The notes: generated from the sequence alone by a model not told the origin. 13,190 nt of DNA from Lichtheimia corymbifera B2541 (GCA_000697475.1 JNEU01000583.1:1-13190), one strand, 5' to 3'; shown: positions 1-8,569, counted from the first letter of the stretch. Numbers and translations are program-made.

Positions 1-625
1 TTTGCTGATCCGCAGCAGTAAAGCGCTTGAGAATGACTTTGCATGCCCTGTCCCAAGTCATGCCCTTACGAGCAAAAACCTTTTCCTTGAACCAATGATC
101 CAAGTCATGGGGAACTGCCAAAGGTAGCCATCTTTTCCAAGTCTTTTTGCAACCAATTGTATTGGCATTCAAGATCTTTTCGAAGCGGTTCAAAAAATGC
201 TCAGCAGTTGGATATACCTCCTTGCTGCTATCGAACACAGAGAAACCAGCAATCTGGAACAATGGTACTTCCTTAGCGGACATACGGTCATTGACCTTGG
301 TAGTGGTATTGCCACCTTTCTTGGTCTTGTCAGCATCCTTTTCCTTTTTAGCAGGTTTCAGTTTTTCACCGTATTCCCGCTCATAGGTATACCGGAAGCT
401 GTCGAGAGCCTTTTGGGTCCTGGCGATGTCGGCTTGTCGCTCCTGGATTTGCTCGGTGGAAGCGGTGTTCAGAACCTCGGTGAATTGGCAAAGCAACTTG
501 TCAAGCTTGTCCTTGTAGTGCTTGATGATTTTTTCGAGCTCTTGCTTGCTCTTGTTTTGTTGGTCCAAAGGTTGAGCTTCGGCCATGGTAACATCTTGGG
601 TCTTGGTTTGGTCGTTTGAAGACAT
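1..625 (-). CDS. gag: Retrotransposon Gag (capsid) protein, partial, C-terminus beyond the window
   Basis: An uninterrupted frame runs from ATG (625-623) to the window edge, about 208 residues. It begins MSSNDQTKTQDVTMAEAQ. Next comes a charged, coiled-coil-like stretch (about residues 20-75, rich in K, E and Q). Then follows the motif VPLFQIAGFSVFDSSKEVYP and a capsid-type region with PTAEHFLNRFEKIL, KRWLPLAVPHDLDHWF and WDRACKVILKRF. The spaced Trp/Leu/Ala pattern matches the retrotransposon gag capsid family, which assembles cytoplasmic particles around element RNA. The start is the first ATG after the LTR leader, 36 bp from the LTR. The fragment shows no stop or frameshift, unlike the other gag remnants here, so this copy may be young. 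Zinc knuckle and pol are not visible. Confidence 0.85.
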   Translation of the reverse strand, partial: MSSNDQTKTQDVTMAEAQPLDQQNKSKQELEKIIKHYKDKLDKLLCQFTEVLNTASTEQIQERQADIARTQKALDSFRYTYEREYGEKLKPAKKEKDADKTKKGGNTTTKVNDRMSAKEVPLFQIAGFSVFDSSKEVYPTAEHFLNRFEKILNANTIGCKKTWKRWLPLAVPHDLDHWFKEKVFARKGMTWDRACKVILKRFTAADQQ

Positions 626-661
626 GTTGGTGGATAGAGACGTAGAATTCAACGTAAAAAA

Positions 662-967
662 TGTGATATTTGGTTACAATAAAATGGATAACAACGAAGA
701 TACGTTGAGACTGAAAGATCATTCTTTATTCTTATTACTCTATCCTTATTTATAGCTTTTACATGATCTTAGAGATGACAAATCTTCGGGAAGGATCCAT
801 GGCAGGAACCAATGGTTACATGACACTTAATGCTAGTCGGATGTTTCACTGGATTCCAGATAGTTCCTTTGGTTACTTAATCGGTTTCAGTTACTTCTAG
901 GTCATTCTCATGTATTCCTTAAGGGAATACATTCATCCTTTTATCATTCAATATCCATAATATCACA
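662..967 (-). repeat. 5' LTR of the left retrotransposon (306 bp)
   Basis: The ends are a perfect 9-bp inverted repeat, TGTGATATT at 662-670 and AATATCACA at 959-967, including the canonical TG...CA. Read on the minus strand it holds a TATA box (TATAAATAAG, 754-745), an AATAAA (730-725) and CAGTCTCAACG (713-703), the usual U3/R layout with promoter and poly(A) signal. Upstream of the TATA is a hairpin with 9-bp arms ATGTATTCC/GGAATACAT (near 910-932). The same TATA/AATAAA/CAGTCTC spacing recurs in other LTR-like blocks of this window. Confidence 0.85.
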
Positions 968-2133
968 CTAAGAACATAGATTGGAGTGTCCTGTTGGTCA
1001 TGAGGCGTGTCGTTGCTGCTGCTGCTGCCATCCATTTCCCTGTCAACGCTGCTAGTTTCGACTTGGTGATCGTTTTCATTTGCTTCACCGCACATCCCAC
1101 TAAGGGCACGCCTGAATACACGTTTGATCTGTTTACCATTTAATTAGTATATGCATATTCGGCTAACAATTATATTATACATACTGCGTTCCAAACGGCG
1201 AACAGATTCATCCGGATTCAGCTGGCCCAACTTCTTCAATTCATTCATAAGGGCATTTTGATTTGCATCCACCTTGGTGTCGATTGCAGTGAGACGATTG
1301 TCTACAATTGGAATGACGCTTTGCGGTCGTTGTTGTTGAGGGTCGGGTTCTCTTCTGGAAATATCAAGGAGTCGTCGTTCAAATTCCAAAAACTCAGGAT
1401 CAGAAAATAGCGGATGGTTGAATATACTCGAAGACTGTAATCCAGGGACTGAGCGTAACATCACGACATCTTGAAGAAGAATAACACGCAGCTCCAGCAC
1501 CAGACGTAAAAATGCTTGCCCACAAATTGTTGGCTCCCATCCATCACCCTCCTGCACACGACGCAACCAATAATCAGCTTGAGGAAAAACCTTCTTCTGT
1601 AATGAGTCACTAGGAACGAGACAGGCACGCTGCAGATAATATTGACCGCCATCAGCAGGGAAACCATTGATCGTTCTTATAATTCTTTTTGGAAATCCAG
1701 TCAAGTGATGTTTTTGCATGCTATCTTGATTCCAGCGACCATGTCTTCTCAATTGATCTTCAGTTGCACCACAAGCTTCGGCATGTATAAGGTACCAAAA
1801 TTTCCCGTGATAATGTTACTGAGAGTCTATTGTCAGCGCGCGAGTCAATATGACCCTGAGACAACTTTGCATACTTTGATCCTACCGCAGTAACCAACCT
1901 GCCGCAGCAATTATGTTGCCACAGCAACCTGACAACATGTGCAATTGCAGATCTTGAAACATTCATGCACGACCACGTGCTGCTGTCACCTTTTGACACC
2001 ACTCACCAACATCCATTCTCTAACATTACTCCCCCCCCCAATGTGCCTTCAGAAGTGAAGCACTCTTTGAACCAATTACTCTACACCATTTCATTTTTGA
2101 TATTAGAATAGAAGCTCCCCCACATAGATATCA

Positions 2134-2196
2134 CCCACCATTGGGGTGCAACCCACCATTGGGGTGTAACCCACCATTGGGGTGTAACCCACCATT
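2134..2196 (+). repeat. 18-bp tandem repeat, 3.5 copies
   Basis: The unit is CCCACCATTGGGGTGTAA, at 2134-2151 (with one change, GCAA), 2152-2169, 2170-2187 and a half copy at 2188-2196. Each unit contains CACC-ATTGG-GGTG, able to form a 4-bp hairpin. It lies about 110 bp before the TATATAAA of the inserted element, where an upstream activating or binding-site array would be expected. That role is inference. Confidence 0.85.
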
Positions 2197-2304
2197 ATTA
2201 TCCCCCATCTTTGTTATCATCTTTGCACCAATGATGTGCGATATATTCTCTCTGCGTTTATTCAAGCAATCGCTGCGGCAATCTCTTGATCAGATGGCAA
2301 AAGA

Positions 2305-2354
2305 TATATAAACCCCCTTGTTCAATTGAATAAATCATCAGCTAAATAGCTCAC
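2305..2354 (+). promoter_or_regulatory. LTR-like promoter/poly(A) core in the 1,066-bp insert
   Basis: TATATAAA at 2305-2312, AATAAA at 2329-2334 (24 bp on) and TAGCTCAC at 2347-2354 (42 bp on). The same order and spacing is found at 754-706, 8977-9025, 9658-9607 and 11843-11890. Transcription would run rightward, antisense to the recombinase. Confidence 0.5.
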
Positions 2355-3935
2355 ATTTTACTTTAACCAAATCTCTGCCTAAGACCTCACAACGTCACAA
2401 GCCAAAAGAGCTGTTAGAGGCGCATTTATCTTTAAATCTTCAAATACAGCTTTTGTTAACCTACTTGGATTTTACTTTTTGCCCAACTCGGCCTTCTTAC
2501 ATATCACCCATTAGCTTTGGTGATCCATTCAATCCTCTCAAATCCTTAGCCCAACTCGGCTCTTTCAACCTTTCTTTGTCATTCAAATCCTTAGCCTGTC
2601 TAGGCATCAACCTTTCACTCTTCACTTTCCCTTTCTCAAATAACCCAATCCCTCTTTTTGATACTTTTATACAAAGTATCTGGTGCTCACTACTCAATCC
2701 TTCTATAACCACGTTATTCAGGAATTAAGATTAACCAATAAAACATCCCTTTACAACAACCAAATCATTGTCAAACGTGTGGTGTTTATTTAGAAAGGCC
2801 ACATGTTCACAACCAAATCCCCAATCACCTTACAAAAACCTCTGCCTTACACATGTCTAGCTCCAGATCCACGTCCCGCATGAGTTTTATGTCTGCTTTG
2901 AATACCGCACATCTTGAAAGCTTTGCTGATGGCTGAGCGCTGGGCGTCATAGCTGATTGGTTTCACAGGATCACTGCCTTTGCATACTTTGCTACAATCA
3001 AACCAGTCATTGGTCTCAAATGTGGGGAAATCTTCGTCACCTTTTTCACAATGTTAGGAAAAAATACATAGCCATCACACTATTGCGCATACTAACCTTT
3101 TTCCCATCTTTTCAAAAGATACAAAGCCAATGCACCTATTGCACATGTACGAACTTCCTTGTTTCTGATAGTAGCAACGTATTGTTTGATATGATTCCGG
3201 TTCGTCTTGCCACCATCAAATTGTAAAACCAGAGCAGGGCAGTACGTAGGTCCTTCGTCTTCGAATGGGAGAGTAAACATGTCAGCGAAATCCAATGCCC
3301 TCGAATCCTCGCCACGGAGAAAAAGCATGTGATTGAATAAAAATGTCATCCGGTCCCGAAGAGCCGATTCAGAGCAATTAACAAGAAAGTGGTCGCAAAC
3401 TTCCAACATCTCAGCATTCGTGTATCCATCCTGTATGCTTCCAATGCCGCGATCAATTTTCAATTTGCGGTTAACTTCTCTCTGTTCATACGCCAGTGCT
3501 TTCTTCCAACAAAGGACTGCGTGGCCACGGGGATGAGGATGCTGATTTACTTCTTGAGATTTTTGACTTTGATATAAATCGACAACTGCCTTGATATATT
3601 GTTCGATAGACTCAGTACCGAGAGGGTATGGGCTGCCATCTGGTTGAGATTTCTTTTGGTGGCCACGTGGTACAACAAAGTCATTCCTAAAACATAGAAG
3701 CTTCCCTTCTGTGACAATGTATCCATCCTTATATTTTTTTGCCATGCACCAGTTCTATCATGACAATATTAGTGATCTCTTCTTGAATGATACCATGCTC
3801 TGATTATTTACCAACCTCAAACTCCTCTTGTCGACGTCTATATGTGTCCGTAGTCTTTTGAGAGCGTACAGATTGTTTTTTTCCAACTGATTCCAGGAGA
3901 AGTTCACGTTCTCAAGTGCTGTTTACACACGAATA

Positions 3936-4110
3936 TGGCACTGAAGACGAAGATAGCACAGAAGACGAAGGCACAGAAGACGAAGGCACAGAAGACGAAG
4001 GCGCAGAAGACGAAGGCACAGAAGATGAAGATGGCACAGAAGATGAAGGCAGAGAAGACGAAGGCATTGAAGACAGAGCAGACACAGAAGACGAAGATGG
4101 CACTGAAGTA
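3936..4110. repeat. Short tandem repeat, 15-bp units (GAAGACGAAGGCACA)
   Basis: The plus strand repeats GAAGACGAAGGCACA with small variations. On the minus strand it encodes the Ser/Pro-rich run (SVPSSS units) in the N-terminal part of the recombinase. All frames stay open because of the repeat, which creates several false ORFs on both strands. Such a linker is likely disordered and variable in length. Confidence 0.8.
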
Positions 4111-4273
4111 CGAGCACGAGTTTGACGACGAGTAGGAGGCATGGTCTAAAGCAGCCAGGTACAGATGTCAAGACAACCATTCAGAAATGTCAAAAGGATA
4201 CAACTTATGAAAGGTGTAGAGATGACAAATAAAACCGATAGCACTGAAATGAGTAGGCGAGTAGGTAACTAGG

Positions 4274-4350
4274 GGTGCGACGAAAAATCCTGCCATCCCC
4301 CCATCAAAAATATCCTGCCATCTCCCCCCATACTGCCAAAATGGCAGGAT
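4274..4350 (+). repeat. Left terminal inverted repeat of the MULE
   Basis: Two subterminal copies of TCCTGCCATC(T)CCCCCCAT start at 4288 and 4313 (25-bp period). They are followed by a hairpin: ATCCTGCCAT (4312-4321) pairs perfectly with ATGGCAGGAT (4341-4350), and CTGCCA-AAA-TGGCAG is nested nearby. The transposase probably binds such repeated subterminal units (inference). Confidence 0.8.
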
Positions 4351-4520
4351 TGTGACAAGATCGAGTAGGCAGTTTAGTAATGATTATATTTGCAGCAAAA
4401 ATCCAGCATTTCAGCCATTGCCCGCACTGTAGGCCTCAAAAAGGTGCGAAAACAAGATAACTGATTACATGTCAAAGTCAAAGTGGGTAATTAAAATGTA
4501 TAAAATTGTGTATCGCTACT

Positions 4521-7500
4521 TTACTCCATATCGTTGAAGATGTATGTTGATTCATCCCCAAAATTGCTGCCTTCATCTCCATCATATTTGAGTTCGCTCA
4601 AAAATACATGTCGAAGTATGAGCTTTTTATACACAAGGACCTTTGGATACTGTACCAAGCGATAAACATCAGCAGCAGCAGCGTCGTTAAAGTCATCCAC
4701 ATCAAGCAAAACGGTCATGCTCGGTTTCATATTGTCAATTTTTGCTACAAAAGTAGCGTTTCCTTTTCGAATGGTAGCCACGGTCTTGTAATGCGAGCCT
4801 TCCCTTTGGGTGCTGCAGATGATTGCTTGTAAGATGTATGTTGCTCCACTATCTGGCATCGTGAACTGGTATGGGAAGAACATTTTTATATCAGGGTGAG
4901 CAGAATCACCAAGATGGCTGGTGGGATCTTGAATCAACAGAAACATTGGCATAGGACCAACCCTTATCGTGGATCTGGTGCATGGACCGCTACACCTTTT
5001 GCACACTCTTTGGACATCTTCTCCTGAAATACGTCGCTGAAGTGCTTCACAGAAGCGGTTGTAAGAATCGATCAAGCCGTAGTTTTTTATATCACTAAAC
5101 GACCAGTCAATGAGGAAAAGTTTTGGGCGAATACGGCTGTTATCACATGTAGAAATATGATTACAGCGCTGGGCATCGTTGCAGTAATAGGCGGTGAATC
5201 GGTTGATAGCGAAGAAAGACTTGAACGCTGGAGATGCTTTTTGAAGGAGCTCATACATGAAGCTTATAACATCAGCTTGGTCTCCTTTTCGCCGACTCTC
5301 ACCAAAATTGCTCCACACGTATTCACGCATGCTTTTGGATGCGGCAATGCGCCCTTCAAAGCTGTAGGTTGACAATTGATACATTCTCAAAAGAGTTATA
5401 TCAAAGTCATTACCTATTACATCCTCGTCTTCCATTATACCATAAGGCAGCAACGATGGTATGATGACATGCCAAAACGTCTCGATGGCTGCATCAATCC
5501 AGCATGACATGCTGTCCCACGGGCATAGGCGTAAATCATATGCAATGGCAGCCGTTGGGATGGCTGGCTCTTCATCAATGGATTGGAACATGCCTTTACC
5601 GCTGAGGTTCCCATCATGCTTGTCAATGATGTTGCAATCTTAATTATAACGCACATACGTACATCTTTAATGAGTTTTATCACCCACATATTTGAATACC
5701 AATCTACATACCTTGCAATGGTGCCTCTGGAACATCTTCTATCGTATCGGGAATAATGATACCTTGTTGATCATCTTCAGGATGCCTTATATCTGTAGCA
5801 CAATCGGTTACTTCAACACGCTTATATGAGTAAGTTTAACCCACCACATACCTTGTAAAGTCATGATTTCCACAAGTTCTTCCATCTCTTTAGGGATGGC
5901 TTCTGCTGGATAGCCCAGGTCTTCGACGACATTTTGTACCTTGGGATCTTCGGGTTTCAAAGCAGGGCATTCCTCTTCAGTGTTGACGTCTTTTTCATAG
6001 ATACAGAGCTGCGCTTGATTTTCCTCAGTGGGTTCAATGAAGGTGACAGGTGGCTCAATGGGCAGTGCTTTCAAATTTTTTTTCGTCTGCTTCCTTTTTC
6101 GTTCTTCATCGTCTCCAAACAAAGCCTCGTTGTTATCAGGCGCACGGCTATCGCTCTGATCGTAGTAGGTGCCCTTTTTCAACCGCTTAGATGGTCGTTG
6201 CGTCTTTACACGGTCGTATGTTGACAGCTCACCACGATCGAAGAAACGTCTCAAGAGTCTGATATCGTCCTTGGCTAGTTGCAAAAGGATTGGTAATGCC
6301 GAAAGGACTGGTGCAGATTGCTCATTCTTACGTAGAAACCGGTATACAGTACGATGATATGAGATATGCTTCAATAGCATTTGAAGTTCTCGCACGGCAT
6401 TCACGGAGTTCAGGTCTCATAGCTGATTCGGTATTGAAAACCATGCTACGGATAGAGGGCTGAAGCCACCATTTGATCCACTTCCATGTTGGAGGAAGTT
6501 CTGTAATCATAGCCAACAACTGGAGGTTGAATTCCTGGTTGGACGTTGTTGTGCGTAGCTTATATGCGTATTTTAAAAAGCGTTTGCGATGCTTAGGTGG
6601 GACCATGTTGTGGTAGCTGCTTATACGTTGCACTGATTGCATCCAATGCATGTAACAGCCTTTCAGGTAGCTGAGGCCATCATTACGCCCAGTATAAATG
6701 GAATATGCAGCCAAAAACCCATTAATTTGGGCTTGCGAAAGGTCCATGATGACAGCAAACATTTTGCCTGGGTGAATAAAATCAAGCTTACATGTGGTGA
6801 ACATGTGGAGGAAATATTGCTGATATTCCAAAACTGATGTGCCTTTGAGAATAGCTTGGAAGATGACGACATGTTTTGCAATTTCTGGTGAGTAGATAAC
6901 TGAAGATGAGAGATAGCACCCTTTCACAGCTTTGTATGTAACATCAGTAATGATGGGGTATCTGCCAAAGTTGACAAATGTGTCAATAGTGGGAGGCCTG
7001 AAGGAGATGAAAAATTGCTGTTCCAGAATATTGGCAGCTGTAATAAAGTAGGGGTAATCACTCTCAATCTTGCTGAAGAGTGCTAGTGGATCAGTTTCGG
7101 TGGTTGGCAGGCCAACCCGTTGCTTGGAGATCTTCATCTGGTATGCGGCTCTCTCTCGATTTTCGAGGCAAGAATCAATCTCAGAAATCGGTTGAATGAC
7201 TTGGCGACTATTTGGGTCGATGCCAACGGTAGCAGCTTTTGGTGGAATCTTGGGATAGCGCTGCACGAACTGATCCATTTGTTTGTTCTGCTCTACAGAC
7301 AAATGCTTGCGTTCGTAACGTCCATGCGAATGGGTTCCTTCATGGGTCATCTCGCATCCATTAGAAGTGAACTTAAAATACACCTTGACTGGGCATGAAA
7401 ATCTTTTAAGCTGTTTGTTGCAATGTTTACATCGCTTTTTAACCATGTTATCGCCATCTACTTTTTCTGTCACTTTTGGCCGAAACTCGATGCCAGTCAA

Positions 7501-7764
7501 TTGCGCATGACAATCCTCAGTGATACAGGCATTATAACCACAGCATACACGATCATATAAACGGGTGCGAGGATCACTGCCACTGGAACGATTGCTGTGG
7601 CCTTCACGAAGAGCCCATCCAATATCAAGGTTAAATTTGACATAACGACCTTTAGGTCCAGCATTAGGGTCAAACTCCACGTTTGAGCAAAGCTCAGTGC
7701 AATCGCTTTGAGGAAATTGAGTACTGAAGAATGTAACAGGCTTGTCGGTACTAGCAGGTGCCAT
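4521..7764 (-). CDS. MULE transposase fused to a USP/USPL1-like cysteine protease (one frameshift)
   Basis: Exons 7764-5852, 5792-5712 and 5638-4521. Introns of 59 bp (5793-5851) and 73 bp (5639-5711) both have GTATGT donors, AG acceptors and matching phase 1. Ignoring one 7-bp insertion near 6354-6365, the product is about 1,034 residues. N-terminal zinc-binding cluster: C112xxC115, C124, C137, H141, H145, H147 (WRKY/GCM1-like). MULE DDE domain: D274 (PIITDVTYK), D341 (AVIMDLSQAQ), C370xxH373 (LKGCYMHWMQSVQRI), WKWIKWWL, and E465 (TSNAIEAY). A charged linker follows. The last exon carries SCWIDAAIETFW (Cys box), CKRCSGPC, YILQAIICS, and SHYKTVATI ... FVAKIDNMKP (His box and Asp), the layout of USP (C19) or SUMO-specific USPL1-like (C98) isopeptidases. 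It should cut and paste the element; the protease may remove ubiquitin or SUMO from transposase or host proteins (inference). The frameshift probably inactivates this copy. Confidence 0.75.
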
Positions 7765-8037
7765 CTTTAGAGTGCGTGGAAAGGTGTGTTGGTGACAATA
7801 AGAGATATAAGCGTAAGCGAAGATCGGTAAGGTGTTCTTTATGTGTGAGAGTAGAACAAAGAAAAAACTAAGTTGAGAGTAACCTCTAGTAAAATAAACT
7901 ATGTCGGGGATAATGGATCATTAATATGATTTTTACTACACCATGTACCTAAGAGGCGGATTGTGCAAGGATGCCCACTCAATACAATACAATAGCCAAA
8001 GGTGACACGACATCTTTTCTATCCTACAGTGGTTGCG

Positions 8038-8103
8038 GGATTTTTGGATGGGGGGATGGCAGGATATTTTGAATGGGGGGATGGCAGGATTTTTAGTATG
8101 ACC
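8038..8103 (-). repeat. Right terminal inverted repeat of the MULE
   Basis: This is the inverted counterpart of the left end. GGGGGGATGGCAGGAT occurs twice, with ATGGCAGGA at 8056 and 8081 (25-bp period), plus a third, worn start at 8038 (GGGATTTTTGG). The outermost bases read GGTCATAC on the minus strand, next to AGGTAACTAG. Confidence 0.8.
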
Positions 8104-8129
8104 AGGTAACTAGCCAGAGATGATGAGTG

Positions 8130-8138
8130 CTTTTATAG
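8130..8138 (-). promoter_or_regulatory. TATA box, likely the original promoter of the recombinase gene
   Basis: On the minus strand the sequence reads CTATAAAAG, 17 bp outside the right target duplication of the MULE. With the MULE and one duplication copy removed, it would lie about 150 bp before the recombinase ATG at 4142, a normal distance. No other TATA-like box is seen in 4143-4262. The MULE therefore sits between promoter and gene. Confidence 0.45.
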
Positions 8139-8317
8139 AGCTAGGAAGAAACCAAGAACATGGATGTGAGACGCGAGACATGAGGAGTGGGTAAAACATA
8201 GTGTGACTACAGCTGGAGCGGTGAATACGTGATGAGGTGGCAAAGGTCTACTGCGCGGTATATTGTGTCGGGTCACGAAAAAGCCCTATGAATCGGTTCC
8301 GTGTCTCAGCCAAGTAA

Positions 8318-8569
8318 ATCCCAATTACCTACATAGTATCTTGCATCCGTTACGCTCTACCTGAGACATTACCAACTGCTGAAAAATGCTTTACCAAGTC
8401 GCAAAAATTCCAAGATCAGACTCTATTCCTGATTCAGTATGGATTATTGGGTACATCATGCCCTTTGGATGCACTTGGTTTTGTTTTACATCAATCCTCA
8501 CCTGAGGATCAATTAGACTGCATATTTGCCGATATCTTCATCTTTGTTTACTTCATTTTTTCTCTTTGA
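8318..8569 (+). pseudogene. Fragment of an unidentified protein, possibly a retroelement ORF
   Basis: The frame is open from 8318 to a TAG at 8567-8569 and has no good ATG. Its body looks coding: LPETLPTAEKCFTKSQKF, DQTLFLIQYGLLGTSCPLDA and LGFVLHQSSPEDQLDCIFAD. The last part (FIFVYFIFSL) looks like read-through of non-coding DNA. A helix-rich segment with IQYxLLxxSxPLD resembles gag-like proteins of tyrosine-recombinase (DIRS-like) retroelements as I remember them; I am not sure of this. It is cut at both sides. Confidence 0.35.

Larger units (their letters stand above)
1..967 (-). mobile_element. Ty3/gypsy-like LTR retrotransposon, 5' end only (LTR + leader + gag), runs off the left edge
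   Basis: On the minus strand the order is LTR (967 to 662), a short leader (661 to 626) and a gag ORF starting at 625 and still open at base 2. This is the 5' organisation of an LTR retrotransposon. Protease, reverse transcriptase and integrase would lie left of the window, so the Ty3/gypsy assignment rests on the gag type and is inference. The right edge at 967/968 lies inside the coding sequence of the Crypton-type gene, so this element disrupted that gene. The target duplication cannot be checked because the other LTR is outside. Confidence 0.8.
1786..2851 (+). mobile_element. 1,066-bp insertion in the recombinase gene, probable solo LTR
   Basis: CATG (CATGT if one base is shared) stands on both sides, at 1782-1785 and 2852-2855. 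Taking out the insert and one copy joins the frame GARH directly to AEACGATEDQ. The ends are weakly inverted: TATAAGG at the left, and CCTTACA at the right (TGTAAGG on the other strand). Inside, TATATAAA (2305-2312), AATAAA (2329-2334) and TAGCTCAC (2347-2354) repeat the spacing of the TATA/AATAAA/CAGTCTCAC core of the other LTRs here, which favours a long solo LTR in plus orientation. A non-autonomous DNA transposon with a 4-bp duplication is the alternative. I see no convincing protein inside; the region 2357-2851 is C/T-rich and AT-rich with no coding pattern. Confidence 0.65.
968..4142 (-). pseudogene. Crypton-type tyrosine recombinase (Ndc10_II-like), interrupted and truncated
   Basis: Exons on the minus strand: 4142-3816, 3754-3097, 3040-2852, then (after an inserted element) 1785-1185 and probably 1128-968. 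Introns 3755-3815 and 3041-3096 have matching phases and usable GT/AG; the second has a CTAAC branch site. The N-terminus MPPTRRQTRART leads into a Ser/Pro repeat, then DTYRRRQEEFE-NWCMAKKYKDG, VTEGKLLCF, and the catalytic region GGKTNRNHIKQY, HKTHAGRGSGARH, ATEDQLRRHGRWNQDSM, HHLTGFPKRI. This is the pattern of fungal Cryptons and the related Ndc10 domain, which cut and join DNA through Arg-His-Arg-Tyr. The usual Tyr position reads His (HHLTGFP). A C-terminal GCR1_C-like domain would be expected past 968 but is cut by the LTR. Defects: TGA at 3914-3912, a 1,066-bp insertion, the LTR insertion, and a one-base phase mismatch at the last intron (1129-1184). Non-functional as it stands. Confidence 0.75.
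4263..8113 (-). mobile_element. Mutator-like (MULE) DNA transposon with TIRs and target duplication, 3.8 kb
   Basis: AGGTAACTAG occurs at 4263-4272 and 8104-8113 as direct flanking repeats, a 9-10-bp duplication typical of MULEs (8-11 bp). Between them (4273-8103, 3,831 bp) the ends are inverted repeats. The left end is GGTGCGACGAAAAATCC from 4274 and the right end, on the other strand, is GGTCATACTAAAAATCC from 8103 (13 of 17 equal). Both continue into CTGCCATCCCCCCAT and a second copy 25 bp further in. The single gene inside encodes a MULE-type DDE transposase on the minus strand. The element stands upstream of the recombinase start codon and separates it from a TATA box. Confidence 0.85.

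Noticed and set aside
197..619. Plus-strand ORF of 140 residues
   Set aside because: It is the antisense shadow of gag, which is open over the whole stretch and has a capsid-type pattern.
2134..2196. CRISPR-like array
   Set aside because: The 18-bp units are directly adjacent with no spacers, in fungal-type DNA.
2453..2728. ORFs of 91 (plus) and 71 (minus) residues in the insertion
   Set aside because: C/T-rich low-complexity frames with no domain pattern and no splice context.
1786..2851. Reading the insertion as a long intron of the recombinase
   Set aside because: No donor/acceptor pair at the breakpoints keeps the frame, and other introns here are 56-79 bp. The CATG duplication explains it better.
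3916..4180. Acidic plus-strand ORF (DEGTEDEG) and a Leu/Cys-rich minus ORF
   Set aside because: Both are frames of the 15-bp repeat. The Ser/Pro frame is chosen because it starts MPPTRR and leads into the recombinase.
5435..5689. Minus-strand ORF of 84 residues
   Set aside because: It covers the intron 5639-5711 and the wrong frame of the protease exon.
5934..6224. Plus-strand ORF with hydrophobic stretches
   Set aside because: Antisense to the charged linker of the MULE protein.
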